Shown here piece by piece: positions 1 through 11,620 of a DNA stretch of 64,000 nucleotides. The notes under the pieces were generated by a model. The model did no database searches and was not told the origin of the DNA. It worked only from the letters and a program-made list of their open reading frames with translations. This DNA comes from Pelecanus crispus (taxonomy: Eukaryota > Chordata > Aves > Pelecaniformes > Pelecanidae), in NCBI RefSeq assembly GCF_030463565.1, contig NC_134654.1, positions 15,144,202 to 15,208,201 of the forward strand, written 5' to 3'. Within the stretch, counting starts at the first letter, position 1. Every line of letters begins with the position of its first letter. Position numbers and translations under genes: made by a program.

Positions 1-198
1 ACAATGGGCACAAATTAAAACACAGGAAATCCCTTTTAAACATAACAAAAAACTGTGAGGGTAGTCAAACACTGGAACAGATTTCCCAGAAAGGTTGTGG
101 AGTCTCCATGCTTGCACATATTCAAAACCTGACCAGACATGGCCAAGGAGGCTGGAGTAGCTGATCCAGAGGTCCCTTCTAACTCAGCAATTCTGTGA
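1..198 (+). mobile_element. Old CR1 LINE 3' end (partial)
   Basis: The stretch reads as the end of CR1 ORF2 plus its 3' UTR. It has the pattern 'cactggaacagatttcccag' followed by 'ttgtggagtctccatgcttg' and a final 'aggtcccttctaactcagca' before 'attctgtgaa'. These are the usual avian CR1 3' landmarks, with many substitutions, so the copy is old. It is cut by the window start and lies in the inferred GAS7 intron 1. Confidence 0.75.
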
Positions 199-2856
199 AC
201 AAGACCACAGCAGCCTCCTCCACTGCTGCCAACCAGCCAGACCTCGAGGAACCCATCTGAAACCCCATCACAGAGCTAATACACTCCCTTGCTCACTTTG
301 CTCTCTGCTTTTGATAGTGTTTCGGTTTATGCTACCCCTTTTGCTCTATGACAACTGTATCCTCTCCAGAGCTCACAGAAACATCTTGTTTCTGGCTTAT
401 CCCTATCACACACTCCTCCAGTCCTCCTTCAGCTCTCATTGTTTCCATTATTGCCATGAGCAGGAACCTCCAGCCATCATTGTTTTCTTCTAACCCACCA
501 CGGTGGGCTTGCAGGAACCAAAGGGTGCCAAACATCTTTACCTCTTTACCTCCCTGTGTCTCTCTTGCCCCACATACTATAGCTTTGGTGCTTTCCTTGA
601 TATTCTGTGATGAATTAATTGAAAACACATTTTTCCTAGCAAAAGAACTCAGGAGGCAAAGGCAGCAGCCCCTCAGGAATGCCCCGCTCTAGCACAGGAG
701 TTTGTTTCCCACAAGCAACCTTCATGGTTTTCTCAGTGCTGTCCACCTTCACATTTGCCATTAAAACCAGTTCTGGTCAACCACCAAGCCATGGATACCT
801 ATTTTTCTTTGCAAGAGCCAAGAGTTACCACTCAGTGTGAGTGCACATGAGGAGGAAGAGCCTGCCCTACCCTCAGCTCCTGGATAAGCCAACTAGAGCC
901 ACGTAGCAGCATGCAGATGATCAGCACTGGCAGCTCCACAGTCGGGCTGCCTGTGAAGAGATGCAGGTGCTGTTGGTGCTACACGGTTCCTCCCAAGTCA
1001 GAGATAGCATCAGGAACAGTCATTTCTCCTCTTTCATCCAGCAGGAACCAGCATGCTGCAGACTGGCTGCTATACTAACCACTCAAGGGAGCAGACTCCC
1101 CTCTCAGCTGCTGTCCTTCATACCTTTCTCGCTTCCATCTTTCAGCTCAGGACCAAAACTCAGTGCAGACTTTAGAGCAGCACTGTCAGAGGAGATTTCA
1201 GTGTTGGTAAACATGAAGTCGTATGAATGAGAAAATCCAGCCTGCCTGTCTATACACAGTGGCAGGCTTAAAGTTACAAAGGATTCAGAAGGCGGCCATC
1301 TCCTTTTGGTAGCACCCAGCCACCTCACAGGCTTTGCTGTGAGAAGTAAGGGTGTGTGCCATGCAGGGCAAACGCTGCCAGCCCTGGCATGCCTTAGACA
1401 ATGCCACAAGCCACGTTCATTCACTGCTGTGGCAGAAAATGCAGCCAGCTGTCCTTTGGGACAATGAGTTACAGAGCGCCAGAAAGAGGAGCACAGGTGT
1501 CTGCTGGAGTGATCTGGGCATGGGAAAGTGAGGGCAGGACAGAGAGTGGGAATAAATAACATCTTCCTCTTTCAACAACAGCGTGTGGTTAAGTTCAGCT
1601 CAGAACATAACACTAACCCTTATCGAAAGCTGCAGGGCCAGGGCCACCCAAAGCCAACTAAGTGCTGGTTGGTACTGAAAGGAGAATCATGTTCATGGCC
1701 CCATCTGGCTACGCATTGTCATCACCTCCCTGACACCAGCTCCACTGTCAATGTGGTTGGACAGGGGCTTGGATCAGAGAGCAGAGAAGGAGAGTATTTC
1801 TATCGTGGTGTCTTTCAGTTAGATCAGGTCCCTGAGCAAGCTAGCTGCATACCTGCACACAAGGGAAAGACTACCTGCAGAGACACAGATCTGTCGTCTT
1901 CTCACACATCTACTCCACTGTAATGTTTTCCAAGTACCTGTGGTCCCATAGATTTGGTTAATTAGCTCTTATTTGACATATTTATGAACTCTGGCTTGTA
2001 GTCCTTATTAGGCACTCTGGATAAAAGGAAAGCCTGCCAGAGTGAACATCACTCAGCACCTGCCGTCTTTCTAACCTTCTTTCTGAAGGTTTGCTCAAGA
2101 GAAAGGAAGCTGGGCTGTGTGGACAGTTGGTCTGCAGCAAAGTTTTAGTGCTACATGAGCCAAGGGTCAGAAGGGCACATCTGTGGGTCTGCAGGCACTG
2201 ATCTGAGCACAGTGCAACTTGGTCAGACTTAAGTAGGAAAATAGGAGTTTCCAAGAGGGATATGATAGGAAAGCAAAGTTACTGTGTACACAGAACTGAT
2301 TTCCTACTGCCTTTGAGTAGAGTTTGTCTCAGCTCGTGATACATTTTGCCTCAATTCCTAAATTCCTGGTTAGATGTGAAAATATTTAGCAATTTGTGAA
2401 ACCACAAACATTCACATATCTCAGTAAATGATCTTGTAGGTGGCAAAAGACAAACAAAAGGACTCCCACATTCTTAAACTAACAAAAAAATCCCAAGTGC
2501 TTCAGTGGCACAAAAAAGTCCCTGGCCTCAGTCTTGTAGCACTGAGAGGGGAAATTTTGCTTCTACTTTCCTGTCTTTCCAGGTAAGAATAAGAAACAGA
2601 AACTCAATGGAAATATCCAAGATTTTTTAATTCATTTGGACTAGAGAAACCAAAAGGCAATGCCAGATCTATAGGCAAAATGTCCTTTTGCACAGAACCT
2701 TTTGCTCACAGGACATTGCTCTTGCATGCATCTTGTGGGCCCAGTTCTGCTCAGGGCTGTGCTTCCTGTCACTCTGGATTCCCCAAAGGGTGTGCATGGA
2801 AAACCTGGGGTCGTAGTGCCTGCCTTGCATGTAAGCAAAGCAGGCTCTCTGATTCC
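199..2856. other. GAS7 intron 1 sequence, nothing recognised
   Basis: No exon-like open frame with splice sites and no recognisable repeat was found on either strand. Short open frames here are compositional. The region lies downstream of the GAS7 first coding exon, so by inference it is intron 1. Confidence 0.5.
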
Positions 2857-3419
2857 TGTCCTGGTTTCGGCTGGGATAGAGTTAATTTTCTTCCTAGTAG
2901 CTGGCATAGTGCTGTGTTTTGGGTTTAGTAGAAGAATGCTGATAACACGCTGATGTTTTTAGTTGTTGCTAAGTACTGCTTATGCTAGTCAAGGACTTTT
3001 CAGCTTCCCATGCTCTGCCATGCACACAAGAAACTGGGAAGGGGCACAGCCAGGGTAGTTAATCCAAACTGACCAAAGGGCTATTCCATACCATATGACA
3101 TCATGCTCAGTATAGAAACTGGGGGGGGTTGGCCGGGGAGCAGCAATCGCTGCTCGAGAACTGTCTGGGTATCGGTTGGCAGGTGGTGAGCAATCGCATT
3201 GTGCATCACTTGCTTTGTATATTGTTATTATTATTATCATTATTATATTGTTATTATTATTTTTTACCTTATTTCAATTATTAAACTGTTCTTATCTCAA
3301 CCCAGGAGTGGTTTTTTTCACTCTTACTCCTCCAATTGTCTCTCCCATCCCATCGGGGTAAGGGGAGTGAGCGAGCAGCTGCGTGGTGCTTAGTTGCTGG
3401 CTGGGGCTAAACCACAACA
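2857..3419 (+). mobile_element. Solo LTR, avian ERVL-like family (copy 1)
   Basis: This 563-bp unit begins TGTCCTGGTTTCGGC and ends AAACCACAACA, so it has the TG...CA ends of an LTR. In this orientation it has a TATA-like 'cagtatagaaact' near 3110, an AT-rich TTATTATT stretch, and a polyadenylation-type 'attaaact' near 3280. It is the same length as the reverse-oriented copy at 10002-10564 and clearly homologous to it. No internal retroviral genes are next to it. The flanks (attcc / gtcct) do not form a perfect 5-bp duplication, unlike the other two copies. Class assignment to ERVL rests on the 5-bp duplications of its relatives. Confidence 0.85.
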
Positions 3420-4643
3420 GTCCTCCTTAGAAACCTGGAGGACAAATGGAGGCTGACCTGAGAAATGTTGTGCTGCTAACCACTTCAGCCCAGTCACCGC
3501 ATGGACACTGCTTCAGGAGACCATTTCCATACCCACATCCTAGGTTAAGTTCCAAATGAAAACAGGACATGGTCAGTGAGGGAAGGACTGATGGGCTTAC
3601 GACAGGTTCTTGCTTTGGTGCACAAGGTGTTTCAGATTTCACTTTCAGAAATGCAGAGGTTGTGAAAGCACTCTTCGTGGTCGTATATTTTGCGCTCTCA
3701 TTGTGTCTTGTTTGCATAGGAGAGAAAGTAATAAACAAGTTCAGACATGAGCATGTCTGAGGTGGGAATACAACTGTTGCCCTAGCTGTCAGGGTCCTGA
3801 AAACAACTGAAGCTAACAGAGCTTCTCGGCATCCTGATGCAAAGTCCAAGACCTTTGAGTCTGGGCAACCGACTAACTCTGCTAGGGCCCTCTGGGGCAA
3901 TGCCACACATACAGCAGCAAGGTATCCACCCAGCTGGGGAACTGTTGCAACAAAAGGGACGTATCTGAATTACATCTTCCACAACATAAAGCCAAGAGAT
4001 GTTCACCGAAAGGAAATCAGAGGGAGAAGGAAGGGGAGAGGGAGAGAGAGAGGAGGGATAGGAACTTGCCCAGCATCTGTCCCACATGGAGCTGTATCAC
4101 CTCAGCCACTGACTTTTGCTGCTGTTTAGTAATTGTGAAAACACAAGTATCCAGAGGAGCCTGCAACTCGCCATGGACCCTGAACCCTTCCACTCCATGG
4201 ATATGACTGAAGGTACTAAAGGCTTTGGCTGCCGGAGCGGAGCCGTGCAGGCTGCTCCTTCTCCGAGTGCTGCATGCTCCTACCAGCACCCAGCACATTC
4301 CAGTCCTGGGGCGGCCGGGGCACCTGCCCTGCCCTCGGCGCAGGGCAGAGCGATGTCGAGGTGGCTCCCCGACAGCAATGCCGGTGTGCAGCCTCGCGTT
4401 CCCCCTCAGCACTGCTGGCATCCCCCTGACAGCAGAGCTGGCGGCTGGGGCACCCGGCCAGCGGGACAACCCCGAGTCGTACCCGGCGAGGCGAGCGCGG
4501 GGCGCTCTGGGACGGCTCCTTCTCCCGGCCCGGCACGGCCCGGCCCGGCACGGCCGCCGAGCGGCTCCCGCCCGCTGCCTCCCGCCCGGCTCGCCCGCGC
4601 CGCTCCCGCCGCCCGCTCGGCGCGGCCCCGGCCCCGCTCCTAC
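3420..4643. other. GAS7 intron 1, 5' portion
   Basis: Intronic by position. It includes a GA-rich tract (about 4018-4065) and becomes CpG-rich from about 4230. No further exon is supported. Confidence 0.5.
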
Positions 4644-5060
4644 CTCCAGGAGCTGTACGTAACTGGCCGGGAACCAGCCGCGCAGCCCGTCCTCCTTCTG
4701 CCCTTCCCACCAGCCGCCGTCCGGCACCTGCAGCACCGTGATCAGCTCCCCGGCGGCGAAGCGGAGCCCCTGCCGGTGCCGCTCTCCGGAGAAGGGGTAG
4801 AGCGTCTGGCAGCGCGAGCCCGACATCCTGCCGGGGACGCCGCCGCGCTCCGCCCGCAGCCGCGCCGGCGTCGGCCGCCGCTCCGCGCCCGCCCGCGGCG
4901 CCGCTGCCCGCCCTGCGGCGCGCAGGGCTGCGGGAGGGCCCGCGCTTGGCCGCGCCCCTCGCCCGCCCCGCTCCGCTCCCGGGGCACGGCGGGCGCCGAG
5001 CGTAGTCGGCAGCGGGAACGGGTCAGCCCCGCGCCGGGCGCCCACGGGCACCGTCGGCTC
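4230..5060. promoter_or_regulatory. GAS7: CpG island at GAS7 promoter/first exon
   Basis: GC and CpG density rise sharply over this interval, with dense GCGG/CCGC motifs. The island spans the first coding exon (4644-4826), the start of intron 1 and the presumed 5' UTR and promoter at 4827-5060. No TATA box is visible on the minus strand, as expected of a CpG-island promoter. The transcription start cannot be placed exactly. Confidence 0.75.
4644..4826 (-). CDS. GAS7: GAS7 first coding exon (SH3 domain), partial gene
   Basis: The minus strand opens with ATG at 4826 (A at -3, good context) and encodes 61 residues, then a GTAGGA splice donor at 4638-4643. The exon is one SH3 domain. It has the ALYDY-type stretch TLYPFSG (residues 8-14), the WW pair in PDGGWWEG (35-42) and the C-terminal GWFPASYVQL (50-59). 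This is the N-terminus of the long, SH3-containing form of growth arrest-specific 7, a cytoskeletal adaptor with SH3, WW and F-BAR domains involved in neurite and actin remodelling. The frame stays open upstream of the ATG, so the start is chosen by homology. All later exons lie left of the window. MYH13 lies upstream on the same strand, the order known in other vertebrates, and this supports the identification. Confidence 0.93.
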
Positions 5061-5160
5061 GGGGCGGGGTGGGGGAGAGGCGGGACAGGGAGAGAGGAGG
5101 GGGCGGGGGAGGGAGAAGAGGGGGAAGGGGAGGCAGAGAGGAGAGGCCACTCGGGTGCGT
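5040..5160. repeat. Purine-rich (G/A) tract upstream of GAS7
   Basis: About 100 bases are almost purely G and A on the plus strand, with several runs of four or more G and imperfect mirror symmetry. It sits between the CpG island and the TG-rich minisatellite. Such tracts can form triplex or G-quadruplex DNA. That is inference from composition only. Confidence 0.6.
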
Positions 5161-8100
5161 AGCCCGCTCCTCGCGTGTGACAGTCTTGGCGGGGCAGCGT
5201 GTGCGTGTGAGAGGGATAGAGAGACACCGTGTGCGTGTCTGACCCTGAGAGACATTGCGTGTATGTTCGTGACAGACAAGGGGGGAGGGGAGAGACACCG
5301 TGTGTGCGAGTGCATGGGAAACACGCGCGTGTGTGTGATAGACACTATGTGTCCGAGAGACATTGTGTGTGACACCTGTGTGCTCGACACCCCTGTGTGA
5401 GTGTGAGAGAGACACTGCGTGTGGCACTGTGTGACCACATGTGTGAATCTGTGATACCCACGTGTGTGTTTGTGAGGCACCCATGTGTAGGAGAGTCATC
5501 ATGTCTGTGACACCAAGACACCTGTGTGTGTCTGTGAAAGGCACCACGTGAGACACAGTGTCTGATGTGTATGAGACACTGTGTCTGACACGTGTGTGTG
5601 CGGCACCTGTGTGTCTCTGAGAGATGGTGTATGAGACACTGTGTGTCTCCAACACCCGCATGTATGATGCAGTGTGTCCGAGACACCATGTGTGCATATG
5701 GAGGCACTTGTGTCTGTGTGAGTGTGAGACATCTCTGTATGTCTGAGTCACCGAATGTGTATGTGACACACACCCAAGTGTCTGAAATTCATTTTGCCTG
5801 AAAGACATTATGTGACACACCCAAACATGTATGAAACATGCAAGTGGGTGTGACAACCCCAAGTGTGTGTGTGTCTACAACACTCAGCTGAGTGCATAAC
5901 TTGCTCCACGTGTGCATGTCTGCAGCACGTGTGTGAATTGTACATGTGTGCATCATCTCCGTGTATGTGACACCCTGGTCTGTGTGACACCTGTGTGTAT
6001 GTGAGAGACGTGCCGTGTGTGTGACACCCTCATCTGTGTGACACTCGTATGTATGTGTGACACACCACCGTGTGTGTATTTTGTTTATGAACACGCACTC
6101 CATGTGCACAACTTGCTCTGGGTGTACATGTCTGACTCACTTGGCAGCATGTGTGACTCCTCTGTCTGTGTGTGTTCAAGAGACACCTGTCTTTGTGCAT
6201 GCAGGTGTGTGTGAACATGTGTGTCTGTGTCCAGGTATGCACACCTGACTCACTGCACACATGTAATATGTACCTGCCTGTACATGTATGAGCAATGGTA
6301 TGGATGTGTGTATGAAGCCCAGGCATACACGTATGTGCAACATGCTGCAGGGTGGGCTGCCTGACCCACTCAGTGTGTGTGTATGTGTGTGTGGGGGGTG
6401 GTGGTGAGAGGATGTGTACGTATGAGACTTGTCCGCATGGCTCTTGAGATCTCCACATGTGCATGGGTGTACCTGAGAGGCAGGGCATGCATACCTGAGT
6501 GACTCTGTAGTACATCTTGTGTGTTGTTTATGGGATACATATGTTTGTGTTTGTGTATAAGACTGTCCCACAACTGTGTGTGAGAGACTCAATCTTGTAT
6601 GAAACTCAACTGTGTATGAAGGTGCATGTATGTTTGCTTGTGCAGGAGACACCTGTGTGCATGTGCAAGGTTCACCTGTGAGTGTGACTTACTGGGGTGT
6701 GTGTTAGCATGCACCTTTGAGCCTGACCTGTGTGTGAGTCACACCCCTGTGTTTGTGTGTATGGCTCTGCCTGAATGGGCAAGACTCACGCATACAAGAG
6801 ACTGACCTGTCTGTGTGCTTATGGGACAACCATGTGATACCCAGCTGCATGTGTGTGACTTTATGTGTGTAAGCTGCCTCTGTTTATGCCTGTGTACACC
6901 TGTGCAAGAGAGACTCACTCCAGAGTGCCTGTAAATCTGTGACTGGTGTGACTCATTGCACCACAGGCATGTACGAGGGTCTCATCCATGTTTGCGCAAA
7001 TTGCTGCATGGCGATCTGCACATGTGGTACCCATCAGTAGTATGTGTGGCATGTGGAGTAGAGGGAGAGGCTCACTTCTGTGTGTGCAAGATTCATGCCA
7101 GCATGTGTGTGGAAGGGATGAGGCAAAAGGAGTTGGATCTGCCTGACAAGCGCCCCACAAATGTATCCAAGCCTGCCACCCAGCATCCTCTTGTAGTCAG
7201 TTGGTGGAGAGGGGAAAGGAGGGCACAAACCTCCTGCTGTATTTAGACATCAGTGAGATGAGTGGGTCCTTCTCCCCACTGACTGATGGGAGCCAGTCAT
7301 GCCCAGCAGACATGTGCACGTCTCCTCTGATGTTCACCCTGTGGATTGCCTCCCAGGTACTGCATGCCTGTGGGTGAGCAGGAAACCACATATCTACTTC
7401 TTGTGTATTTGTGAGACCCTTAAGTGTGTGCAAGTGTGTGAGCACTGAACTCAGTGTGCATATGTTTGAGAACCTTGTTGGTCCACAAGAGAGGCTTGCT
7501 GCAGTACAGGGGTGTGTGACTGACTCCGGAATACACACGCACACATGTAAGACTGCACTTGTCTATGTGTGTACACATAATTTATTTCAATGTGTGTGTG
7601 ACAGTCCACTGTGAATGTGGCAAAGACTCACAATATGTGCAAAACTTGAGATGTGTGATTTGACTCAGCCCAGTGTGTCTATGTCTCAACAGCAGTAGGC
7701 ATACACTGCATTTCTCTGTGGTTTGGTGAGATCCTCCACTTAGGGAGGTTTGAGACATAGTGTGCACCTATATAAGCCACAGTGTATTCATGCATGATAC
7801 TCTGGAGAGCATGAGATCTGTGTCAGTGTGTGTGATTCCCCCTGTGTGTTTTACAAATCTATTTCCATATTCCAGTATGTCATGAACTCTGCTGGACTTA
7901 TGATTCCTCTTGCACAAGTCAGCTTATGTGCACAAGTCAATTGTGTGTCCCATTCTGCTATATGAGAATGCCTACATGTATGCTGCACATTTGGGCATGC
8001 AGGTGTTCATGTGACTGCAACCTGTGTGTGATGCTCCTTGCCTATTTGTAACTCCCCTGACTTAAGTGTGTACATGACCTACTACTGTGCATGCAAGTCA

Positions 8101-8228
8101 GGCGTTCCACCTGTCTGTGGTCCTCTGTGTGTATGCACAGCCACATGCTTGTGCAACTCATTTCAGGGAGCAGGTGCTGGTGTGGGTCCTGCACTTCAAA
8201 GCACATGCTTCAATTAAACAATTAAACA
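5160..8228. repeat. Degenerate TG/CA-rich minisatellite, about 3 kb
   Basis: The plus strand is a long run of variants of 'tgtgtgacacctgtgtg' and 'gagacactgtgtctg'. It is densest from 5180 to about 6800 and decays into looser TG-rich sequence up to about 8200. There is no fixed period. Blocks of roughly 25-40 bp recur with substitutions and small indels. Long open frames here on the minus strand (His/Thr/Ser-rich) are artefacts of the repeat. The tract starts beside the GAS7 CpG island and ends against the truncated CR1 at 8229. Confidence 0.85.
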
Positions 8229-9213
8229 AGGCCAGCATTGTTTAATATCTTTATCAATGATCTGGATGAGGGGATTGAGTGCACCCTCTGTAAGTCTGCA
8301 GATGACACCAAGTTGGGTGGGAGTGTTGATCTGCTCGAGGGTAGGATGGCCCTGCAGAGGGATCTGGACAGGTTGGACCAATGGGCCAAGGCCAACTGTA
8401 TGAGGTTTAACAAGGCCAAGTGCTGGGTCCTGCACTTGGGTCACAACAACCCCTTGCAACCCTACAGGCTTGGGGAATAGTGGCTGGAAAGCTGCTTGCC
8501 AGAAAAGGACCTGGGGGTGTTGGTTGACAGGCGGCTGAACATGAGCCAGCAGTGTGCCCAGGTGGCCAAGAGGGTCAACAGCATCCTGGCTTGTGTCAGG
8601 AATAGTGTGGCCAGCAGGAACAGGGAGGTGATCATCCCCCTGTACTCGGCACTGGTGAGGCCGCACCTGGAATACTGTGTCCAGTTTTGGGCCCCTCAAC
8701 ACAAGAAGGACATTGAGGTGCTGGAGCGTGTTCAGAGGCGGGCAGGGAAGCTGGTGAAGGGTCTGGAGCACAGGCCTTATGAGGAGCGGCTGAGGGAACT
8801 GGGATTGTTTAGCCTGGAGAAGAGGAGGCTGAGGGGAGACCTTATCGCTCTCTACAACTACCTGAAAGGAGGTTGTAGTGAGGTGGGTGTTGGTCTCTTC
8901 TCCCAAGTAGTTAGCAATAGGATGAGAGGAAATGGGCTAAAGCTGTGTCAGGGGAGGTTTAGGTTGGATATTAGGAGAAATTTCTTCACGGAAGGGGTAG
9001 TCAAGCATTGGAACAGACTGCCCAGAGAGGTGGTGGAGTCACCATCCCTGGAGGTATTCAAAAAATGGGTAGATGTGGCACTTTGGGACATGGTTTAGTC
9101 TAGTCTACCCTTGATTGGTTTAGTGTGGACTTGGTAGTGTAGGTTAATGTAGGTTAATGTTTGGACTGGATGATCTTAAAGGTCTTTTCCAACCTAAACG
9201 ATTCTATGATTCT
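8229..9213 (+). mobile_element. CR1 LINE, 5'-truncated
   Basis: The copy starts within the reverse transcriptase region of ORF2, just before the equivalent of position 22322 in the full-length copy. It runs colinearly with that copy through the 3' UTR 'ggactggatgatcttaaagg' to the tail 'attctatgattct'. It closely resembles the full-length element, so the insertion is fairly young. Direct 'caattaaa' copies sit at the 5' junction (about 8211-8226). CR1 normally makes no regular target duplications. Confidence 0.93.
8238..9098 (+). pseudogene. CR1 ORF2 remnant (RT C-terminal part)
   Basis: One frame from 8238 to 9098 encodes the C-terminal third of a CR1 reverse transcriptase polyprotein. It begins at the FNIFINDL motif. 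The usual FADDTK active-site box reads SADDTK here. One in-frame stop (TAG, 8478-8480) replaces the GAG found in the full-length copy, and the frame resumes immediately after it. The copy lacks the endonuclease and most of the RT, so it cannot act on its own. Confidence 0.88.
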
Positions 9214-9996
9214 AATTTCTGTTCCAGTGGGAAGGATGCAGGTGCTTCTGTGAGTGTCTCCAAGTTTTGCACAATTTGTGGTGTTTTGCTGTGAGCTCAG
9301 TCCTTTTCACAGACCCCATCTGACCACTGACTCCTGTATGGCCTGTCTTGTTTCTAAGATTAAGACTCCTTTCTATTCCATCTTTTTTTCATGGAGGAAG
9401 AGCCTCCCATTTCTCCTTTTGATTTGTTCTTGTTTTGCAATCAGTAGTGAGGAGCAAGTTCAGAACAACTACCACCTTTTGTGCCCATAATGTACAATCA
9501 TGTGTGTGTCTCCTGGCCTGGGGCTGCACAGGCTTTTTATTTGTGTGACACTTTATTAGAGTATTTTTCTATCTCTCTTTTCCTGGAGTTTTACAAATTT
9601 GCAATACTTTTTCTTTAAAGTGAATATTCAGTTAGCCTGACTCTAGCCTTTCTCCTGAACATTTCAGAAGGTGGCTTTCAATGTAGCTGTCCATTTTTTT
9701 TTTAGGATTCTTTCAACAACTTTTGGACTACTACTTTCCACAGTTCTATTTTTGATTCTCTGAATTTGTGGTAAATTGCTCAAAATCATCCCCTTTTGAT
9801 AAGCATTCAAGCTGATAACTATTGAACTATGATCCATTATGTGTTATTGTCACATCAGCTGTGCCTTCCTTCGCAAAAAGCAACAGACCTGATATCATGG
9901 CACACATCCAGGTACATCTATCAGCAGTGTTCTCTAACAATGCCATTTATAGATGGCAAGAACTGAAATTGAACCAAAAACCCCATCTTTTTCTTC
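9214..9996. other. Intergenic, nothing recognised
   Basis: AT-rich sequence between the CR1 fragment and the next LTR. No coding, RNA or repeat signal could be supported. Confidence 0.5.
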
Positions 9997-10001
9997 AGCA
10001 T
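9997..10001. repeat. 5-bp target-site duplication (left)
   Basis: AGCAT is repeated exactly at 10565-10569 and flanks the LTR. Confidence 0.85.
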
Positions 10002-10564
10002 TGTTGTGGTTTAGCCCCAGCGAGCAACTAAGCACCATGCAGCCGCTACCTAACTCCCCCTACCCCGATGGGATGGGGGAGAGAATCAGAGGAGTAAGAG
10101 TGAGAAACACTCCTGGGTTGAGATAAGAACAGTTTAATAATTGAAATAAAATAAAGTAAAATAATAATAACAATATAATAATAATAGTAATAATAATATA
10201 CAAAGCAAGTGATGCACAATGCAATTGCTCACCACCCGCCAACCGATACCCAGACAGTTCCTGAGCAGTGATCGCTGCTCCCCGGCCAACCCCCCCCAGT
10301 TTATATACTGAGCATGACGTCATATGGTATGGAATAGCCCTTTGGTCAGTTTGGATCAACTACCCTGGCTGTGCCCCCTCCCAGTTTCTTGTGTACCTGG
10401 CAGAGCATGGGAAGCTGAAAAGTCCTTGACTAGCATAAGCAGTACTCAGCAACAACTAAAAACATCAGTGTGTTATCAACATTCTTCTCCTACTAAATCC
10501 AAAACACAGCACTATGCCTGCTACTAGGAAGAAAATTAACTCTATCCCAGCCGAAACCAGGACA
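10002..10564 (-). mobile_element. Solo LTR, avian ERVL-like family (copy 2)
   Basis: This 563-bp element reads TGTTGTGGTTTAGCCCC... to ...AAACCAGGACA on the plus strand. It is the reverse complement orientation of copy 1 and has exactly the same length. The perfect 5-bp duplication AGCAT on both sides shows an intact insertion later reduced to one LTR. The element's own strand is minus, judged from the TATA-like 'tttatatac' near 10300 and the 'tttaataatt' (attaaa on minus) near 10133. Confidence 0.92.
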
Positions 10565-10569
10565 AGCAT
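10565..10569. repeat. 5-bp target-site duplication (right)
   Basis: Exact copy of AGCAT at 9997-10001. Confidence 0.85.
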
Positions 10570-11384
10570 ATACAACCCCAGCTTTGCCTATGTTGAAACA
10601 CAGATCCAAATAGTTTAGAGCTTTCATGTACAACAATGAATTTTGGCCTAAATTTTACTTTCCTTATGTTTAATGTTGCCAGAATACTTTTTTTTTTTTT
10701 TCTCTGATATTTTTTTCCTCTGCTATTTTTATACTTCCAACTTGTTCTCCTTTCTTTTTATCTCCCTTTCCCGTATTTTTGCAGGCTTCTGTCCTTCTTT
10801 GCATGAACTTTCTCAATTAGAAAGCTTCTAGCAAGGTTTTAGTCCTAGGGTTGTCCACTTCCTGAAGCAATTACAGCTTCAACTTTTCAGCAGTCAAGTC
10901 CAAATGTAAACACTAACTTCATTCGTATTTTGCATTTCCTTTCTAAACATGTTATTACAACTTCACCTTGGCTTGTGTATGAATGTCCAGTCTGTAAATA
11001 GAAGGGCTCCATTCATGTCAGAGGATCCCTTTCAGTTGCTGGAGGTACGTATCTCTTGAACAGGTCCCATAAATAATCCTAATTTCATTGTGCAGATGAC
11101 ATGGTTAGTTTCTCTTGAGATACGTCTGATCCTTCTCCTCAACTTATAAAATGGCTTTACTTCTTGCACAGAGAGCAGCTTTAACCAAAGGCTTAGATGT
11201 ATGTTTGCTTCTGCATTGTGTATTGTCTTTATCATGAAAGATGTTAAAGGGGGACATGTTTACTGTCTATGAGGAAAACTCTTTTGAGCATAGAAAGCTT
11301 TTTTATCTAGCATAAGATTTCACAGCCAGAGTCACTAGATGGAAGATATAGAAGCCATCCCAGAAACATGCAGATTTGCAACGT
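10570..11384. other. Intergenic, nothing recognised
   Basis: AT-rich sequence with T-runs near 10690. No gene or clear repeat is supported. Confidence 0.5.
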
Positions 11385-11560
11385 CAAGAGTGCCAGGCAT
11401 TGGAATGAATTGGTCAGCTTTCAGTCTCAGCCTTGTTTTCCATCATCTGTTAGAGCTCAGCTAAAGCATCTTGGCTGGATGCAGGTGTTGTCTGGCCAGT
11501 ACTCAACGGGTCTGACTGAATGATCAAAACAATCCCTCTGGCTCTAAGTTATCTCCAAAT
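11385..11560 (+). mobile_element. Possible very old CR1 3' fragment
   Basis: The order 'caggcattggaatgaattgg' ... 'ctggatgcagg' ... 'gactgaatgatcaaaacaat' resembles a degraded CR1 ORF2 end and 3' UTR. Divergence is high, so this is a tentative call. Confidence 0.35.
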
Positions 11561-11620
11561 TTATTTCCTGATCCATCACAACTGTCATACTCACTCTGTC
11601 ATCTGTTCTAGGATGGTATT

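Noticed and set aside
4216-5862. Long minus-strand open frames (up to 487 residues) and a 348-residue plus-strand frame
   Set aside because: Only the 61-residue SH3 stretch is protein-like. The rest is GC-rich or TG-repeat translation (His/Thr/Ser- or Arg/Ala/Pro-rich).
5160-7600. CRISPR-like or telomeric array in the TG-rich tract
   Set aside because: No fixed repeat/spacer structure and no TTAGGG units. It is a degenerate TG minisatellite in a vertebrate genome.
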